DNA of 64,000 nt from Desulfatibacillum alkenivorans DSM 16219 (GCF_900142135.1 NZ_FQZU01000011.1:80807-144806), one strand, 5' to 3'; shown: positions 8,094 through 16,261, counted from the first letter of the stretch. Notes: generated from the sequence alone by a model not told the origin. Numbers and translations are program-made.

Positions 8094-9425
8094 TTACTTT
8101 TCAGGCATGGAAATCACCCGGGGCGGCGCCTTGATAAAATCCTGCTTCAGGCTGTAAGTGTAAGCGCCCTGATCCGGAATCAACAACACGTCCCCCGGCT
8201 GAATGTCTTGCCCCCAGTAAGACAGGCCCCACAAATCGTGGGGCGTGCACAAGGAGCCCATGATCTCGCAGGCCTTTTCCTCCAAAGCCGGCCGGCTCAG
8301 GTTCAGCACCGGAGCGTAATCCATTTCGTAGCGCTCCCAGCCGACGGCGTTGGTTCCGGCGTCGGTGATGACCAGGCCGCCGTCCTTTTTGTCCACCACA
8401 TTCAGCAACAAATGCATGGCGCCGTTGCACAGCCACCTGCCCGGCTCCATGCATACGCGGCAGGGAACCGTGGAGAAAATGTGGGTCTCCACCGCCTGAT
8501 AGAGGGATTGTGCAAAAACCTCCAGGCTTTGGGCCGGCGCGTAATAATGCTCCAAAGGCCGGTCCACGTCCAGGCCCGCCAGTTTCATCACCTGCCCGGC
8601 CTGGGTGACCGGATAGACCTGCCATTCCCCGGCCTGGGGCCAGTATCCGCCGCCGATGTCCAAAAATTTCAAAGCCCCCAGCATTTCCGGGGACCATTGC
8701 CCGACTTCCCTGCCGATGGCCGCAATGGTCCTGACCTGCTGGGACGGATCCAGGTTCCAGCTTGTATGGAACTGAAGCCCCTGGATTTCCAAACCCGGGC
8801 ATTCCTGAGCCTTTTTCCAGGCTGCTCCCAGATTAGCCAGGGCTACGCCGAATTTTTTCCACGGGCTGGAAGGCGGCGTAATGCGAAGGCCAACCCGCAC
8901 CTTTTTTCCGGCCTGCAACGCCAACCGGTTCAGGCGCTCCATCTCGCCCAGGCTGTCCATGAGGACTTTCACCCTGCCGGAATTCTCCACGGCAAGGAAA
9001 AGCTCCTTGTCCGTCTTGCCCGGACCGCTGAAGATGACGTCCTCCGCCCCCAAGGCCAGGGCTCTTTCCACTTCCACCCCGCTGGAGACGTCCAGCCCGA
9101 ATCCCTGATTGACCAAAATCCGGGAAACCTCGGGGTGATTGTTGCTTTTCATGGCGTAATAGCAGGCGAAATCCGGAAAACACGCCGCAAACGCGTTTTT
9201 GAACATGGCTGCATGTTTTTTCAGATTGGCGTGATCCAACACATAAAGGGGCTCCTGATGGACCTCAGCCAAATCCAGGAACACCTCCTTCTTGTTGAAA
9301 AAACGCTCCACATAGGCCTTGACCATGGCTCCGGGCAGACGTCCGTCCTTATGCCGAAGCATGGCCTCCACCCGGGATAATGCGTCCCGGAAAGCCGCCT
9401 GAGATGGCGTAAAATCAAAGGTCAT
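8094..9425 (-). CDS. PLP-dependent fold-III decarboxylase (Orn/DAP/Arg decarboxylase family)
   Basis: Protein of 443 residues with an alanine-racemase-type barrel followed by a beta domain. The PLP lysine is K93 in YYAMKSNNHPEV. Other family marks are FHTSWN (the PLP-stacking His), FLDIGGGYW and MEPGRW for phosphate binding, GSLCTPHDLWG (the catalytic Cys) and DQGAYTYS near the C-terminus. All core residues of ornithine/diaminopimelate/carboxynorspermidine decarboxylases are kept, so decarboxylase activity is likely, but the substrate is unknown. The ATG overlaps the stop of the ATP-grasp gene (ATGA). It is last in a four-gene operon that starts with a SpeD-like protein. Confidence 0.82.
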   Translation of the reverse strand: MTFDFTPSQAAFRDALSRVEAMLRHKDGRLPGAMVKAYVERFFNKKEVFLDLAEVHQEPLYVLDHANLKKHAAMFKNAFAACFPDFACYYAMKSNNHPEVSRILVNQGFGLDVSSGVEVERALALGAEDVIFSGPGKTDKELFLAVENSGRVKVLMDSLGEMERLNRLALQAGKKVRVGLRITPPSSPWKKFGVALANLGAAWKKAQECPGLEIQGLQFHTSWNLDPSQQVRTIAAIGREVGQWSPEMLGALKFLDIGGGYWPQAGEWQVYPVTQAGQVMKLAGLDVDRPLEHYYAPAQSLEVFAQSLYQAVETHIFSTVPCRVCMEPGRWLCNGAMHLLLNVVDKKDGGLVITDAGTNAVGWERYEMDYAPVLNLSRPALEEKACEIMGSLCTPHDLWGLSYWGQDIQPGDVLLIPDQGAYTYSLKQDFIKAPPRVISMPEK

Positions 9426-10669
9426 GGGCGTTTTATCCTTATTTCGGCCAAGCTCGTCAGAACCCTGTTTTGAAGAGCGACGTCCCTGCCCGCATCCGGT
9501 CTGTAAATGACATTCGCCAAAATCCAGGAGTCGTAATCCCGGGGCGGCAGTTTGATGGAATCCCCGACCCGCCTGAGGGGCTCGAAGCACAGCACCCGCT
9601 TATCCGTTAACAGGCCTCCCGGTTCGAGGCGCTCCAACTCGCCGTCATGGGGGGCGAAAATGCGCATTCCCACGTGGGGCTTGAGGGGCTTCTGCTTCCA
9701 ATGAATAGGAACTTTGGCCGCAAAATCCATGGCAAGGGCCATGGTGTCCGGCCCGCCTGCGTTTCGCAACAGCAAGGGCAGGCAGTCCCCTCCGGGCCTG
9801 GGCGCCATTTCCAGGAGCCATGGACCGTTTTCGTTCAGTATAAAGTCCACCATGCAGATGCAGGCTTTCACCCCTGCAGCCCGCGCCGCCTCGGCGAACA
9901 GGCCTTCCAGGGCCGCCGTCTCCTTGGGGGAAAACAGGCCGTCTTTCAACTCATAAGCCTGGGTGATTCCGAAATGTCCGGAATTCAGCCCATGCTTGGC
10001 GGTAAGCCGAAGAATCCGGGCCTGTCCCCCGACAACCAGAAAATCCGCGCTAAACTCCCGGCCCAGGGCGATTTCCTCCATAAGCATGGGCCAGGCCCCT
10101 TGCGGGTCCTTGCCTTGCCGGGCGAAAAACGACTCCGCCGCGGCCGCGGTCTTGGCCCAGTCCGCCCTGGAGTCCATCTTGAACACCAAAGAGCTGCCTG
10201 AGCCATCCACGGGCTTTACCACCCAGGGAGGATTATGCTCCGCCATGAAGGCCAGGGCCTGATCCGGACTTTCCGCCAGGCAGAAGCCCGGCGTGGGAAG
10301 GCCGGCGGCCGCCCACAGGCTTTTTGCCTGGAATTTATTCCGGCAATTGGCCACGGCCCGGGAAGATGGAAAGTCCAGGTCCAGCTCTTCCGCCAGTTCC
10401 GCCGCCAAGACCAGGGATTCGCAGTCGTAGCAGACGATTCCCGCAAGCTCCATGCGGCTGGCCTTGAGATGCTTTTCCAGAGCCTTCCGGGCTTCTTCCA
10501 GGTTCAAAGGGCAAAGAACCTCCTCGTCCGACATGGGGGGAGGTTCGGCCGCATTTTTGCGAACCTGAGGATCCGTTAAAAACAAGCCCTTGCCGGGCCT
10601 GATCCGCCGAATTCTGTCCACATAATCCGGGGTCGTCCCAACAACCAGCACCCGTGCATTATCAGACAC
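9422..10669 (-). CDS. ATP-grasp carboxylate-amine ligase
   Basis: Protein of 415 residues with a pre-ATP-grasp Rossmann-like N-terminus (ARVLVVGTTPDYVDRI), then an ATP-grasp domain from about residue 110. Visible motifs are WVVKPVDGSGSSLVF for ATP, the MEE strand (PMLMEEIALGREFSADF), and the metal/ATP motif LLEMAPRPGGD. That last motif is typical of ligases that join an amino acid carboxylate to an amine or another amino acid. I chose the GTG start at 10669, which overlaps the previous stop by 8 bases with GGAG upstream. A longer open frame to 10954 lies inside the upstream gene and does not look like protein. Substrates unknown. Confidence 0.8.
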   Translation of the reverse strand: MSDNARVLVVGTTPDYVDRIRRIRPGKGLFLTDPQVRKNAAEPPPMSDEEVLCPLNLEEARKALEKHLKASRMELAGIVCYDCESLVLAAELAEELDLDFPSSRAVANCRNKFQAKSLWAAAGLPTPGFCLAESPDQALAFMAEHNPPWVVKPVDGSGSSLVFKMDSRADWAKTAAAAESFFARQGKDPQGAWPMLMEEIALGREFSADFLVVGGQARILRLTAKHGLNSGHFGITQAYELKDGLFSPKETAALEGLFAEAARAAGVKACICMVDFILNENGPWLLEMAPRPGGDCLPLLLRNAGGPDTMALAMDFAAKVPIHWKQKPLKPHVGMRIFAPHDGELERLEPGGLLTDKRVLCFEPLRRVGDSIKLPPRDYDSWILANVIYRPDAGRDVALQNRVLTSLAEIRIKRP

Positions 10670-11636
10670 GGAGTGCAAGCTCCGCTTCCCGGACTGCCGG
10701 GTAGACCACGCCAGGCTGCTCTTGCAGGCGGATCTCCATAAGGGGCCGGGGTATGAGGCGCATGCGCTCTTTCCAGTTAAAATTCCCGCACAAGAAGTCG
10801 ACACAATCCAGCTTTTCCGCGCAAGCCCTTTCCAAATGATGAAAATTGATGAGTTTGGCCACTCCGGGAAAATCCCGGTCCACGCCGCCCGCCAAAACCG
10901 AGTAATAGCCCTTGTACACCGCGCCCACGTCCACGGCGGCCGTCCTGCCTTCAATCAATGCGGCCGTAATCCGCAGCATGCCCTTGTCCCGAAGCCAGGC
11001 CAGAAGGTCCTCAAATCCCTTTAAAAAGCGGGGATCATAAAAATAGGACTCCGGGCCGAAAGCCTCTATATTCATGCGAAACAAAAACTGGGCGTCGTCC
11101 ATGCAATCAAAACGATATTCCACGCCCCGGCTTTCCAGCCGCGACGTCTCGGCCATGAGCTTCTTCAAGGTCTTGCGGGGAAAGCTGTTCAGGTATTCCT
11201 GAAAATTATAGGAATGCCTTCCGGGGAAAAACAAATACCCGACCTCATCCTCCTCCGCCCCCGGATACCCGAAAGACTGCTTCATGGGATCCAGATACCG
11301 CAAATGCGCGGCGCCCGGCACGGCTTCCAGCATGGCCTCCAGAGTCCCCCGATCCCTGGCGGGAAAAACGTTGCCTTCCAGCCAGGTCTTGCCCTTCCAG
11401 GTTTCTCCGGGGAAAACGGTCCAGGTCCGGGCTTCCTCCACCCAGCTGAGGGGCAGAAAACCCTCGGCCTCGCCCAAAGCCCCTTCAGCCTTCACGCCGA
11501 TCACAGGCCGCCGAAAGGCCCTGTGAAAATGCATCCGGGTCTCCCACAGGTCAAACACGTTCACAGGGGCGGGCATGAGGGCCGCCCACATTCGGGCGAT
11601 CTCCTCCTGATCGTTTATCAGGGATATTTTGGTCAT
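10662..11636 (-). CDS. FemAB/GNAT-like acyltransferase
   Basis: Protein of 324 residues resembling the GNAT_6/FemAB-like acyltransferase fold. The C-terminal half contains the typical strand/helix series AAVDVGAVYKGYYSVLAGG, then FPGVAKLINFHHLERA, then DFLCGNFNWKERM. In this family the second half binds an acyl donor such as acyl-CoA or aminoacyl-tRNA. It starts three bases after the SpeD-like stop, and its own stop overlaps the ATP-grasp start, so it is embedded in the operon. A role in acylating an amine made by its neighbours is inference. The exact family is moderately certain and the substrate unknown. Confidence 0.65.
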   Translation of the reverse strand: MTKISLINDQEEIARMWAALMPAPVNVFDLWETRMHFHRAFRRPVIGVKAEGALGEAEGFLPLSWVEEARTWTVFPGETWKGKTWLEGNVFPARDRGTLEAMLEAVPGAAHLRYLDPMKQSFGYPGAEEDEVGYLFFPGRHSYNFQEYLNSFPRKTLKKLMAETSRLESRGVEYRFDCMDDAQFLFRMNIEAFGPESYFYDPRFLKGFEDLLAWLRDKGMLRITAALIEGRTAAVDVGAVYKGYYSVLAGGVDRDFPGVAKLINFHHLERACAEKLDCVDFLCGNFNWKERMRLIPRPLMEIRLQEQPGVVYPAVREAELALRV

Positions 11637-11639
11637 TCC

Positions 11640-12278
11640 CTATCTCCTCATGGAAACCTGGAGGCTGCTGTCCTCGCCTTTGAAATAATTCACGGCGAAC
11701 TGCCGGACCAAATACGGGTTGTACGCCTTGCAGCTGAACACGTCCAAATACACCGCGTTGCTGGCGTTGGCGAAATGAGCTGAAATCAAAGAGGTTTCGA
11801 TCAATTGCACCATGGAGAAACCGGCCACCTTTTCGTCCTCGCCGAAATGCACCACCTGGGTCTCGCCGAAACGCTTCATCTCGATGAGATCGCACAACTC
11901 CACCACAAAGCGCTTGATGGCGTCCGCGTCCCGGATCAGGTCCGGATCGCAACCATAGAGGTCCACGGCAGAAGCCAGGCCCCAGCAGGCATTGTTTTCC
12001 ACCTGCTCCTTCACGGCCTCGCCTTCCATCAGGGAGTTCACCACAAAAGGCCCGGACGGAGCGTCGGCGTATCCGCCCTCTTCATACTCCGTGTAATCGT
12101 CCGCATAATCCGCATCCTCATCCGCCGCCCTTGTTTTGTGCAGCCCCTTGGAGAACTTCAAGGAGCGCCGGTTGCGGCTCATTCTTTCGTCGTCGAAATC
12201 CATTTCCGCTGCAGGAAAAACTTCGCGGGCGCCAAGGCCCTTGCCCCCGTTGGAGCGCTTTTTCTTTTTCGTCATCAT
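11640..12278 (-). CDS. SpeD-like (AdoMet decarboxylase family) pyruvoyl enzyme
   Basis: Protein of 212 residues. The first 85 are charged and low-complexity (KKKKRSN, DEDADYADDYTEYEE). The remainder resembles class 1b S-adenosylmethionine decarboxylase. Aligning ETSLISAHF with the family ESHLSIHT block keeps the self-cleavage Ser (S163), the processing His (H168) and the catalytic Cys (C183, in DVFSC). The 5- and 20-residue spacings equal those of S63/H68/C83 in the Thermotoga enzyme. The family Glu before Ser and His after it are changed to Thr and Leu. SpeD homologues that decarboxylate ornithine or arginine have been reported, so the substrate may not be AdoMet. GAGGA precedes the start. 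It is first in the operon under a sigma54 promoter. Confidence 0.72.
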   Translation of the reverse strand: MMTKKKKRSNGGKGLGAREVFPAAEMDFDDERMSRNRRSLKFSKGLHKTRAADEDADYADDYTEYEEGGYADAPSGPFVVNSLMEGEAVKEQVENNACWGLASAVDLYGCDPDLIRDADAIKRFVVELCDLIEMKRFGETQVVHFGEDEKVAGFSMVQLIETSLISAHFANASNAVYLDVFSCKAYNPYLVRQFAVNYFKGEDSSLQVSMRR

Positions 12279-12309
12279 GTGAGTGTCCTCAAATTAAGAA
12301 TAAGGTGGA

Positions 12310-12321
12310 AACAACGTTGTT
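12310..12321. promoter_or_regulatory. Perfect 12-bp palindrome in the 5' leader of the SpeD-like operon
   Basis: AACAACGTTGTT lies inside a larger imperfect repeat, GGAAACAACGTTGTTCC. It falls about 10-20 bases downstream of the start point predicted from the sigma54 promoter. It could be an operator or an RNA hairpin; only the symmetry is seen. Confidence 0.4.
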
Positions 12322-12341
12322 CCCCAATGCCTGCCCCATGA

Positions 12342-12356
12342 GCAAGGGGCGTGCCA
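12342..12356 (-). promoter_or_regulatory. Sigma54 (-24/-12) promoter of the SpeD-like operon
   Basis: On the minus strand the sequence reads TGGCACGCCCCTTGC followed by T. This is an exact match to the sigma54 consensus TGGCACG-N4-TTGCW, with the invariant GG and GC ten bases apart. Transcription would begin near 12330, about 50 bases before the SpeD-like ATG. The divergent gene at 12827 encodes a sigma54 activator, which supports this site being functional. Confidence 0.82.
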
Positions 12357-12666
12357 GAGACGAAAAAAATCTTGCAATCCTTCCCATTTTAAGAAATTGA
12401 TTTCCTAAATTACCGACCCCAACCCGGCCGCAAAGGCGATTTAAAATTAAAACATCATAAAATCAAAAGATTATAAAAAAGGATCTCCGGTCGGTTTTTT
12501 GGTTGAAATGCAAAAGACGCCTCAAAGGATAATTGGAGCTCAAAGCATTTCCAGGGAAAAAGCCCTAAAAAAGGAATTGAATTGCTTGTTTTTAAGCAGT
12601 TATAAGAAACAACTTTCCTATTCTTGAAATAGCGCGGCAATTCTTTGGGTTTCGCCCATAATTTGG

Positions 12667-12696
12667 TTGACTTCGGAAAACTATTTCCGATATAAG
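12667..12696 (+). promoter_or_regulatory. Sigma70-type promoter of the sigma54 activator gene, with an embedded operator-like repeat
   Basis: TTGACT (12667-12672) and TATAAG (12691-12696) are 18 bases apart, giving a good housekeeping promoter about 130 bases before the activator ATG. The inverted repeat CGGAAA-ACTA-TTTCCG (12674-12689) exactly fills the spacer, where a bound regulator would block RNA polymerase. The rest of the 548-base divergent region (12357-12660) is AT-rich with small inverted repeats such as TGCTT-N6-AAGCA (12583-12598) and AGGG-N6-CCCT. One of these could be an activator site. I see no gene in it. Confidence 0.6.
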
Positions 12697-12826
12697 GCCG
12701 TTTAGACATCGCGTCCCCTTGAAATCGTCTTTCCCCGCCCCTTGTTCGCGTCTATTTTGGACGCCCGCAGCGGGCGCCCCTACACCGCGTAAGGGCCGGC
12801 ATCGGCCCCGGATATTTGGAAACGCC

Positions 12827-14236
12827 ATGCTCTTAAAAGTCGCCTTGTGCATCGACAACCCCGGCCTGTTGGCCAAGCTGAAAAAATCCCTGGAAAGCCT
12901 GGACATCAACCTGGAAGCCTACGGCCCGGGCCGGTTCACCTGGCAAAAGGTCATCAGAAGCTGCGCCGACATAGTGGTCATCAACGAAAGCCTGCTGCCC
13001 CGCCCTATTGAAACCAGCATCGCCGCCCTGAACGACCTGCCCGAAAACCCGGCGACCATCATCCTGCACATGCACGAGTCCTCCGAAGACCAGGCCGGGC
13101 TGGTGGCCGCAGGCGCGGACGCTGCGCTCCATGCAGGCCTGCCGCCCCGCAGCATTGTTCAGGCCATCGAGGGCGTCATGGAGTCCCGCCTGCAATACAT
13201 TGTGCGGACCGCCCCGCCCACCCGGCCCGACTACCGGCCCAGGCTGGAGGATTTCCGCTCCAACAGCCAGTCCATGCAGGCCATGCTCCAGGAGGTGAGG
13301 CAGGTTATTTCCAGCAACGCCCAGCTGCTCATCACGGGCGAGACGGGCGTGGGCAAGGAGCGCCTGGCCCGGGCCATCCACTTTGAAAGCCCCCGGGCCT
13401 CGGGGCCTTTTGTGACCGTGAACATGGCCGCCCTGCCCGAGCAATTGCTGGAAAGCGAGTTGTTCGGCCATATCCAGGGGGCCTTCACCGGCGCGGTGCG
13501 CTCCCGCAGGGGCGCCTTTGAAATGGCCCACCGGGGAACCATATTCCTGGACGAAATCGGCGAAATGCCCATCCATCTCCAGGCCAAGCTCTTAAGGGTG
13601 CTGCAGGATTTCGAGGTCAAGCCCCTGGGGGGAGAAAAGGCCATGTGGGTGGACGTGCGGGTGATCGCCGCCACCAACCGGGACCTGGAGGAGGATGTGC
13701 GGACCAAGGCTTTCCGCGGGGATCTTTTTTACCGCCTGAGCGTCATCACCATCACCATTCCCGCCTTGAAGGAGCGCAGGGAGGATATCGCCCATCTCGC
13801 CAGGGATTTCATCACCAACCAGCACGCCCGGCACGGCAAGGACGTGGAAAGCATCTCCCGGGAGGCCATGGAGGCCCTGACGCGCTACGACTGGCCCGGC
13901 AACGTGCGGGAGTTGTTCAACGTTCTGGAACGGGCCATCATCCTGTGTCCGGACCAGGAAATCACCCTCCGCGACCTGCCCCACATTTTTCAAAGCAATG
14001 TGAGAACCGAACACGCGGTTCAGGATGCAGCCCCCGAGTCCTGGAAGGGAAAAACCCTTAAGGAAGTGACGGACCAGGCCCTAAGCCGGGTGGAAAAGCT
14101 GTATCTGGAATCGGTTTTGGAGGAAACCGCCGGGAAGATCGGCCCGGCCGCGGACATCGCCGGCATCACCACCCGCTCCCTTTACAACAAAATGCAAAAA
14201 TACGATCTGGACAAACGGGATTTTAAACAGATTTAA
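12827..14236 (+). CDS. Sigma54-dependent transcriptional activator with degenerate receiver domain
   Basis: NtrC-type protein of 469 residues. Residues 1-120 have the layout of a receiver domain, but the acidic pocket is changed (CIDNPG) and the phospho-acceptor position is Asn53 (VVINESLL), so phosphorylation is unlikely. The AAA+ domain (about 140-375) has Walker A GETGVGKE, the sigma54-contact loop GAFTGA, Walker B IFLDEIGEM and the R-finger region FRGDLFYRL. A Fis-type helix-turn-helix ends the protein (AADIAGITTRSLYNKMQKY). The start at 12827 is the first ATG; an earlier TTG (12719) reads through a GC-rich hairpin. It faces the sigma54-promoted operon divergently and probably activates it. 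Confidence 0.88.
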   Translation: MLLKVALCIDNPGLLAKLKKSLESLDINLEAYGPGRFTWQKVIRSCADIVVINESLLPRPIETSIAALNDLPENPATIILHMHESSEDQAGLVAAGADAALHAGLPPRSIVQAIEGVMESRLQYIVRTAPPTRPDYRPRLEDFRSNSQSMQAMLQEVRQVISSNAQLLITGETGVGKERLARAIHFESPRASGPFVTVNMAALPEQLLESELFGHIQGAFTGAVRSRRGAFEMAHRGTIFLDEIGEMPIHLQAKLLRVLQDFEVKPLGGEKAMWVDVRVIAATNRDLEEDVRTKAFRGDLFYRLSVITITIPALKERREDIAHLARDFITNQHARHGKDVESISREAMEALTRYDWPGNVRELFNVLERAIILCPDQEITLRDLPHIFQSNVRTEHAVQDAAPESWKGKTLKEVTDQALSRVEKLYLESVLEETAGKIGPAADIAGITTRSLYNKMQKYDLDKRDFKQI

Positions 14237-14247
14237 CGGATAGCCCC

Positions 14248-14952
14248 TCAATCCAACCCCTTGGTCAGGGCCTGGATTTCCTTCGCGTTCAGGCGGCGCC
14301 ATTTGCCCGAGGGCAGGCCGCCCAGACGGATGGTGGACATGCGCACCCGGTGAAGCCGTCTGACCTTGTTCTTGGTCAGCTCCACCATTTTGCGAATCTG
14401 CCGGTTGCGCCCTTCCTTCAAGACAATGGTGAAGGACTTGGGGCCCGTGCGTTTAACCTTGGCGGGCCGGGTTTTTTTGCCTTCCAGCATCATGCCCCGC
14501 CGCATGGCGTCCAGGGCCTGGTCCGGCACGTCCTTGACGGTTTCCACCTCGTATTCTTTTTCGTGGTCGAACGAAGGATGGGAAAGGCGGTGGTGAATCC
14601 GGCCGTCGTCGGTGAGTAAAAGCAGCCCCGTGGAGTTGTTGTCCAAACGGCCTATGGGGAACAGGCGCTGGGGCAGGTCGATGAGATCCAGGACGATTTT
14701 CCGGCCGGGCTGTTTGCACGTCGTCAAATACCCGGCCGGTTTGTTGAGCATGATATAGGTCCGGCTTTCCTTGGGCTCCACCTTTTTGCCGTTGACCGCA
14801 ATCTCGTCCTGGTCCGGGTCGATTTTCACGCCCATCTGGGTGACGATTTCGCCGTTGACGGCCACCTTGCCCTGGGAGATCAACTCCTCGGCATGCCGCC
14901 GGGAGCAGACCCCGGCGTGGGCCAGATATTTTTGAAGCCTTTCCAAAGCCAT
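14248..14952 (-). CDS. RluB/RsuA-family pseudouridine synthase
   Basis: Protein of 234 residues. An S4 RNA-binding domain (LQKYLAHAGVCSRRHAEELI) occupies residues 1-60. The catalytic domain carries GRLDNNSTGLLLLTDDG, whose Asp attacks uridine. Later motifs KEGRNRQIRKMVE and LGGLPSGKWR are typical of large-subunit 23S rRNA (RluB type) or 16S rRNA (RsuA type) enzymes. Length fits RluB/RsuA. It lies 3 bases after argJ on the same strand and converges on the sigma54 activator 12 bases away. RluB-type activity on 23S rRNA is the likeliest, but the target base cannot be fixed from sequence. Confidence 0.88.
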   Translation of the reverse strand: MALERLQKYLAHAGVCSRRHAEELISQGKVAVNGEIVTQMGVKIDPDQDEIAVNGKKVEPKESRTYIMLNKPAGYLTTCKQPGRKIVLDLIDLPQRLFPIGRLDNNSTGLLLLTDDGRIHHRLSHPSFDHEKEYEVETVKDVPDQALDAMRRGMMLEGKKTRPAKVKRTGPKSFTIVLKEGRNRQIRKMVELTKNKVRRLHRVRMSTIRLGGLPSGKWRRLNAKEIQALTKGLD

Positions 14953-14955
14953 GGA

Positions 14956-16143
14956 TCAGGAACGGTAGTCCGCGTTGATTTTTATGTAATCGTAAGACAG
15001 GTCGCAGGTAAGCACGCTGGCCTGGCCCTTGCCTATTTTCAAGTCGATCTTTACGGTGAACTCGGGCAGTTTCATGACCTCGGTGGCCATGGCCTCCGCC
15101 TCCATGTCCAGGCCCATGCCGTCCTTGACCATCTGCACGCCGTCAAAAAAGATGTCCACCACGTAAGGATCCAAGGGAACCCCGGCCCGGCCCGCGGCGG
15201 CCAAAAGCCTGCCCCAGTTGGCGTCCTCGCCGAAAAAGGCGGTCTTGACCAAGGGAGAATGGGCGATGACGTCCGCAATCCGCCGGGCGTCCTGGTCGGA
15301 ATCCGCGCCCTGGATGTCGATGGTCACCACCTTGTTCACGCCTTCGCCGTCCTTGACCAGCATGTGCGCCAGATCCAGGCAGACCTTGTCCACGGCCTGC
15401 TGAAACAGGTCCATGCACCGGTTGGCCGCCACCTGGGACAGCCCGCTGGCCATGAGCAGCACCGTGTCGTTGGTGCTGGTGTCTCCGTCGATGGTGATGC
15501 GGTTGAACGAGGCGTCCACCGCCGGCCGAAGCACCCGCTTGAGGGTGTTGGGATTGGCCTGGATGTCCGTGCAGATAAAGCACAGCATGGTGGCCATGTC
15601 CGGCCGGATCATGCCCGCGCCTTTGGCCACGCCCACCACGTTGAAGGTCTGGCCTTCAAAATCCGCCTCCACCGCCGAAACCTTGGGAACGTTGTCCGTG
15701 GTCATGATTGCCTCGGCGAAAGACTCGAAGCCCTCCGGGGACAAGCTGTCCACAAGCCGGGGAAAGGCGTTCCGGATTTTTTCCACGTCCAGGATCTTGC
15801 CGATCACGCCCGTGGAAGCCACAAGCACGTCTTCGGCGTCCACGCCCAGATTTCCGCTTGCCAGACGCGTGGTTTCCACGGCGTCGTCCACGCCTCGTTT
15901 GCCGGTGCAGCAATTGGCGCACCCGCTATTTGCAACTACAGCGCGGCACACGCCGGAGCTGATGTTCTTTTTATCCAATAATACAGGGGCGGCCTGGACC
16001 TTGTTCCTGGTGAACACCCCGGCCACGGAGGCCGGGACCGAACAAAAAATCATACCCAGGTCGGGTTTCCCGTTTTTCTTGAGTCCGCACGCCGTTCCGG
16101 CCGCGGAAAAGCCCTGACAGGACGCTTTTTCCAACGTCTTCAT
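14956..16143 (-). CDS. argJ: Bifunctional glutamate N-acetyltransferase / amino-acid acetyltransferase (ArgJ)
   Basis: ArgJ of 395 residues, which transfers acetyl from N-acetylornithine to glutamate (and in bifunctional forms from acetyl-CoA), closing the arginine acetyl cycle. The self-cleavage site is in KGAGMIRPDMATMLCF, with the nucleophile Thr185 after Ala184. The oxyanion-type STGVIG and the C-terminal SYDYIKINADYRS are also conserved. I chose the ATG at 16143 because GGGA precedes it by about 8 bases; an upstream in-frame ATG adds an unlikely N-terminus. No other arg gene is nearby. It is transcribed with the pseudouridine synthase. Confidence 0.95.
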   Translation of the reverse strand: MKTLEKASCQGFSAAGTACGLKKNGKPDLGMIFCSVPASVAGVFTRNKVQAAPVLLDKKNISSGVCRAVVANSGCANCCTGKRGVDDAVETTRLASGNLGVDAEDVLVASTGVIGKILDVEKIRNAFPRLVDSLSPEGFESFAEAIMTTDNVPKVSAVEADFEGQTFNVVGVAKGAGMIRPDMATMLCFICTDIQANPNTLKRVLRPAVDASFNRITIDGDTSTNDTVLLMASGLSQVAANRCMDLFQQAVDKVCLDLAHMLVKDGEGVNKVVTIDIQGADSDQDARRIADVIAHSPLVKTAFFGEDANWGRLLAAAGRAGVPLDPYVVDIFFDGVQMVKDGMGLDMEAEAMATEVMKLPEFTVKIDLKIGKGQASVLTCDLSYDYIKINADYRS

Positions 16144-16261
16144 GATTGTGTCCCTTTGGTTTGATTGTCTATCAGGCATTGCAATGAAAAGTAAAATCAT
16201 TTACCATGCCCCAAGCCATCTGACAAGAATAACCACCCACTGGAACAGATTCTTAATAATA

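Noticed and set aside
10670..10954. N-terminal extension of the ATP-grasp gene
   Set aside because: It lies inside the acyltransferase gene in another frame and is Trp/Arg-rich noise. The overlapping GTG at 10669 is a natural coupled start.
12455..12709. 84-codon minus-strand frame in the divergent regulatory gap
   Set aside because: No ribosome-binding site, unusual composition, and it covers the activator promoter and operator-like repeat.
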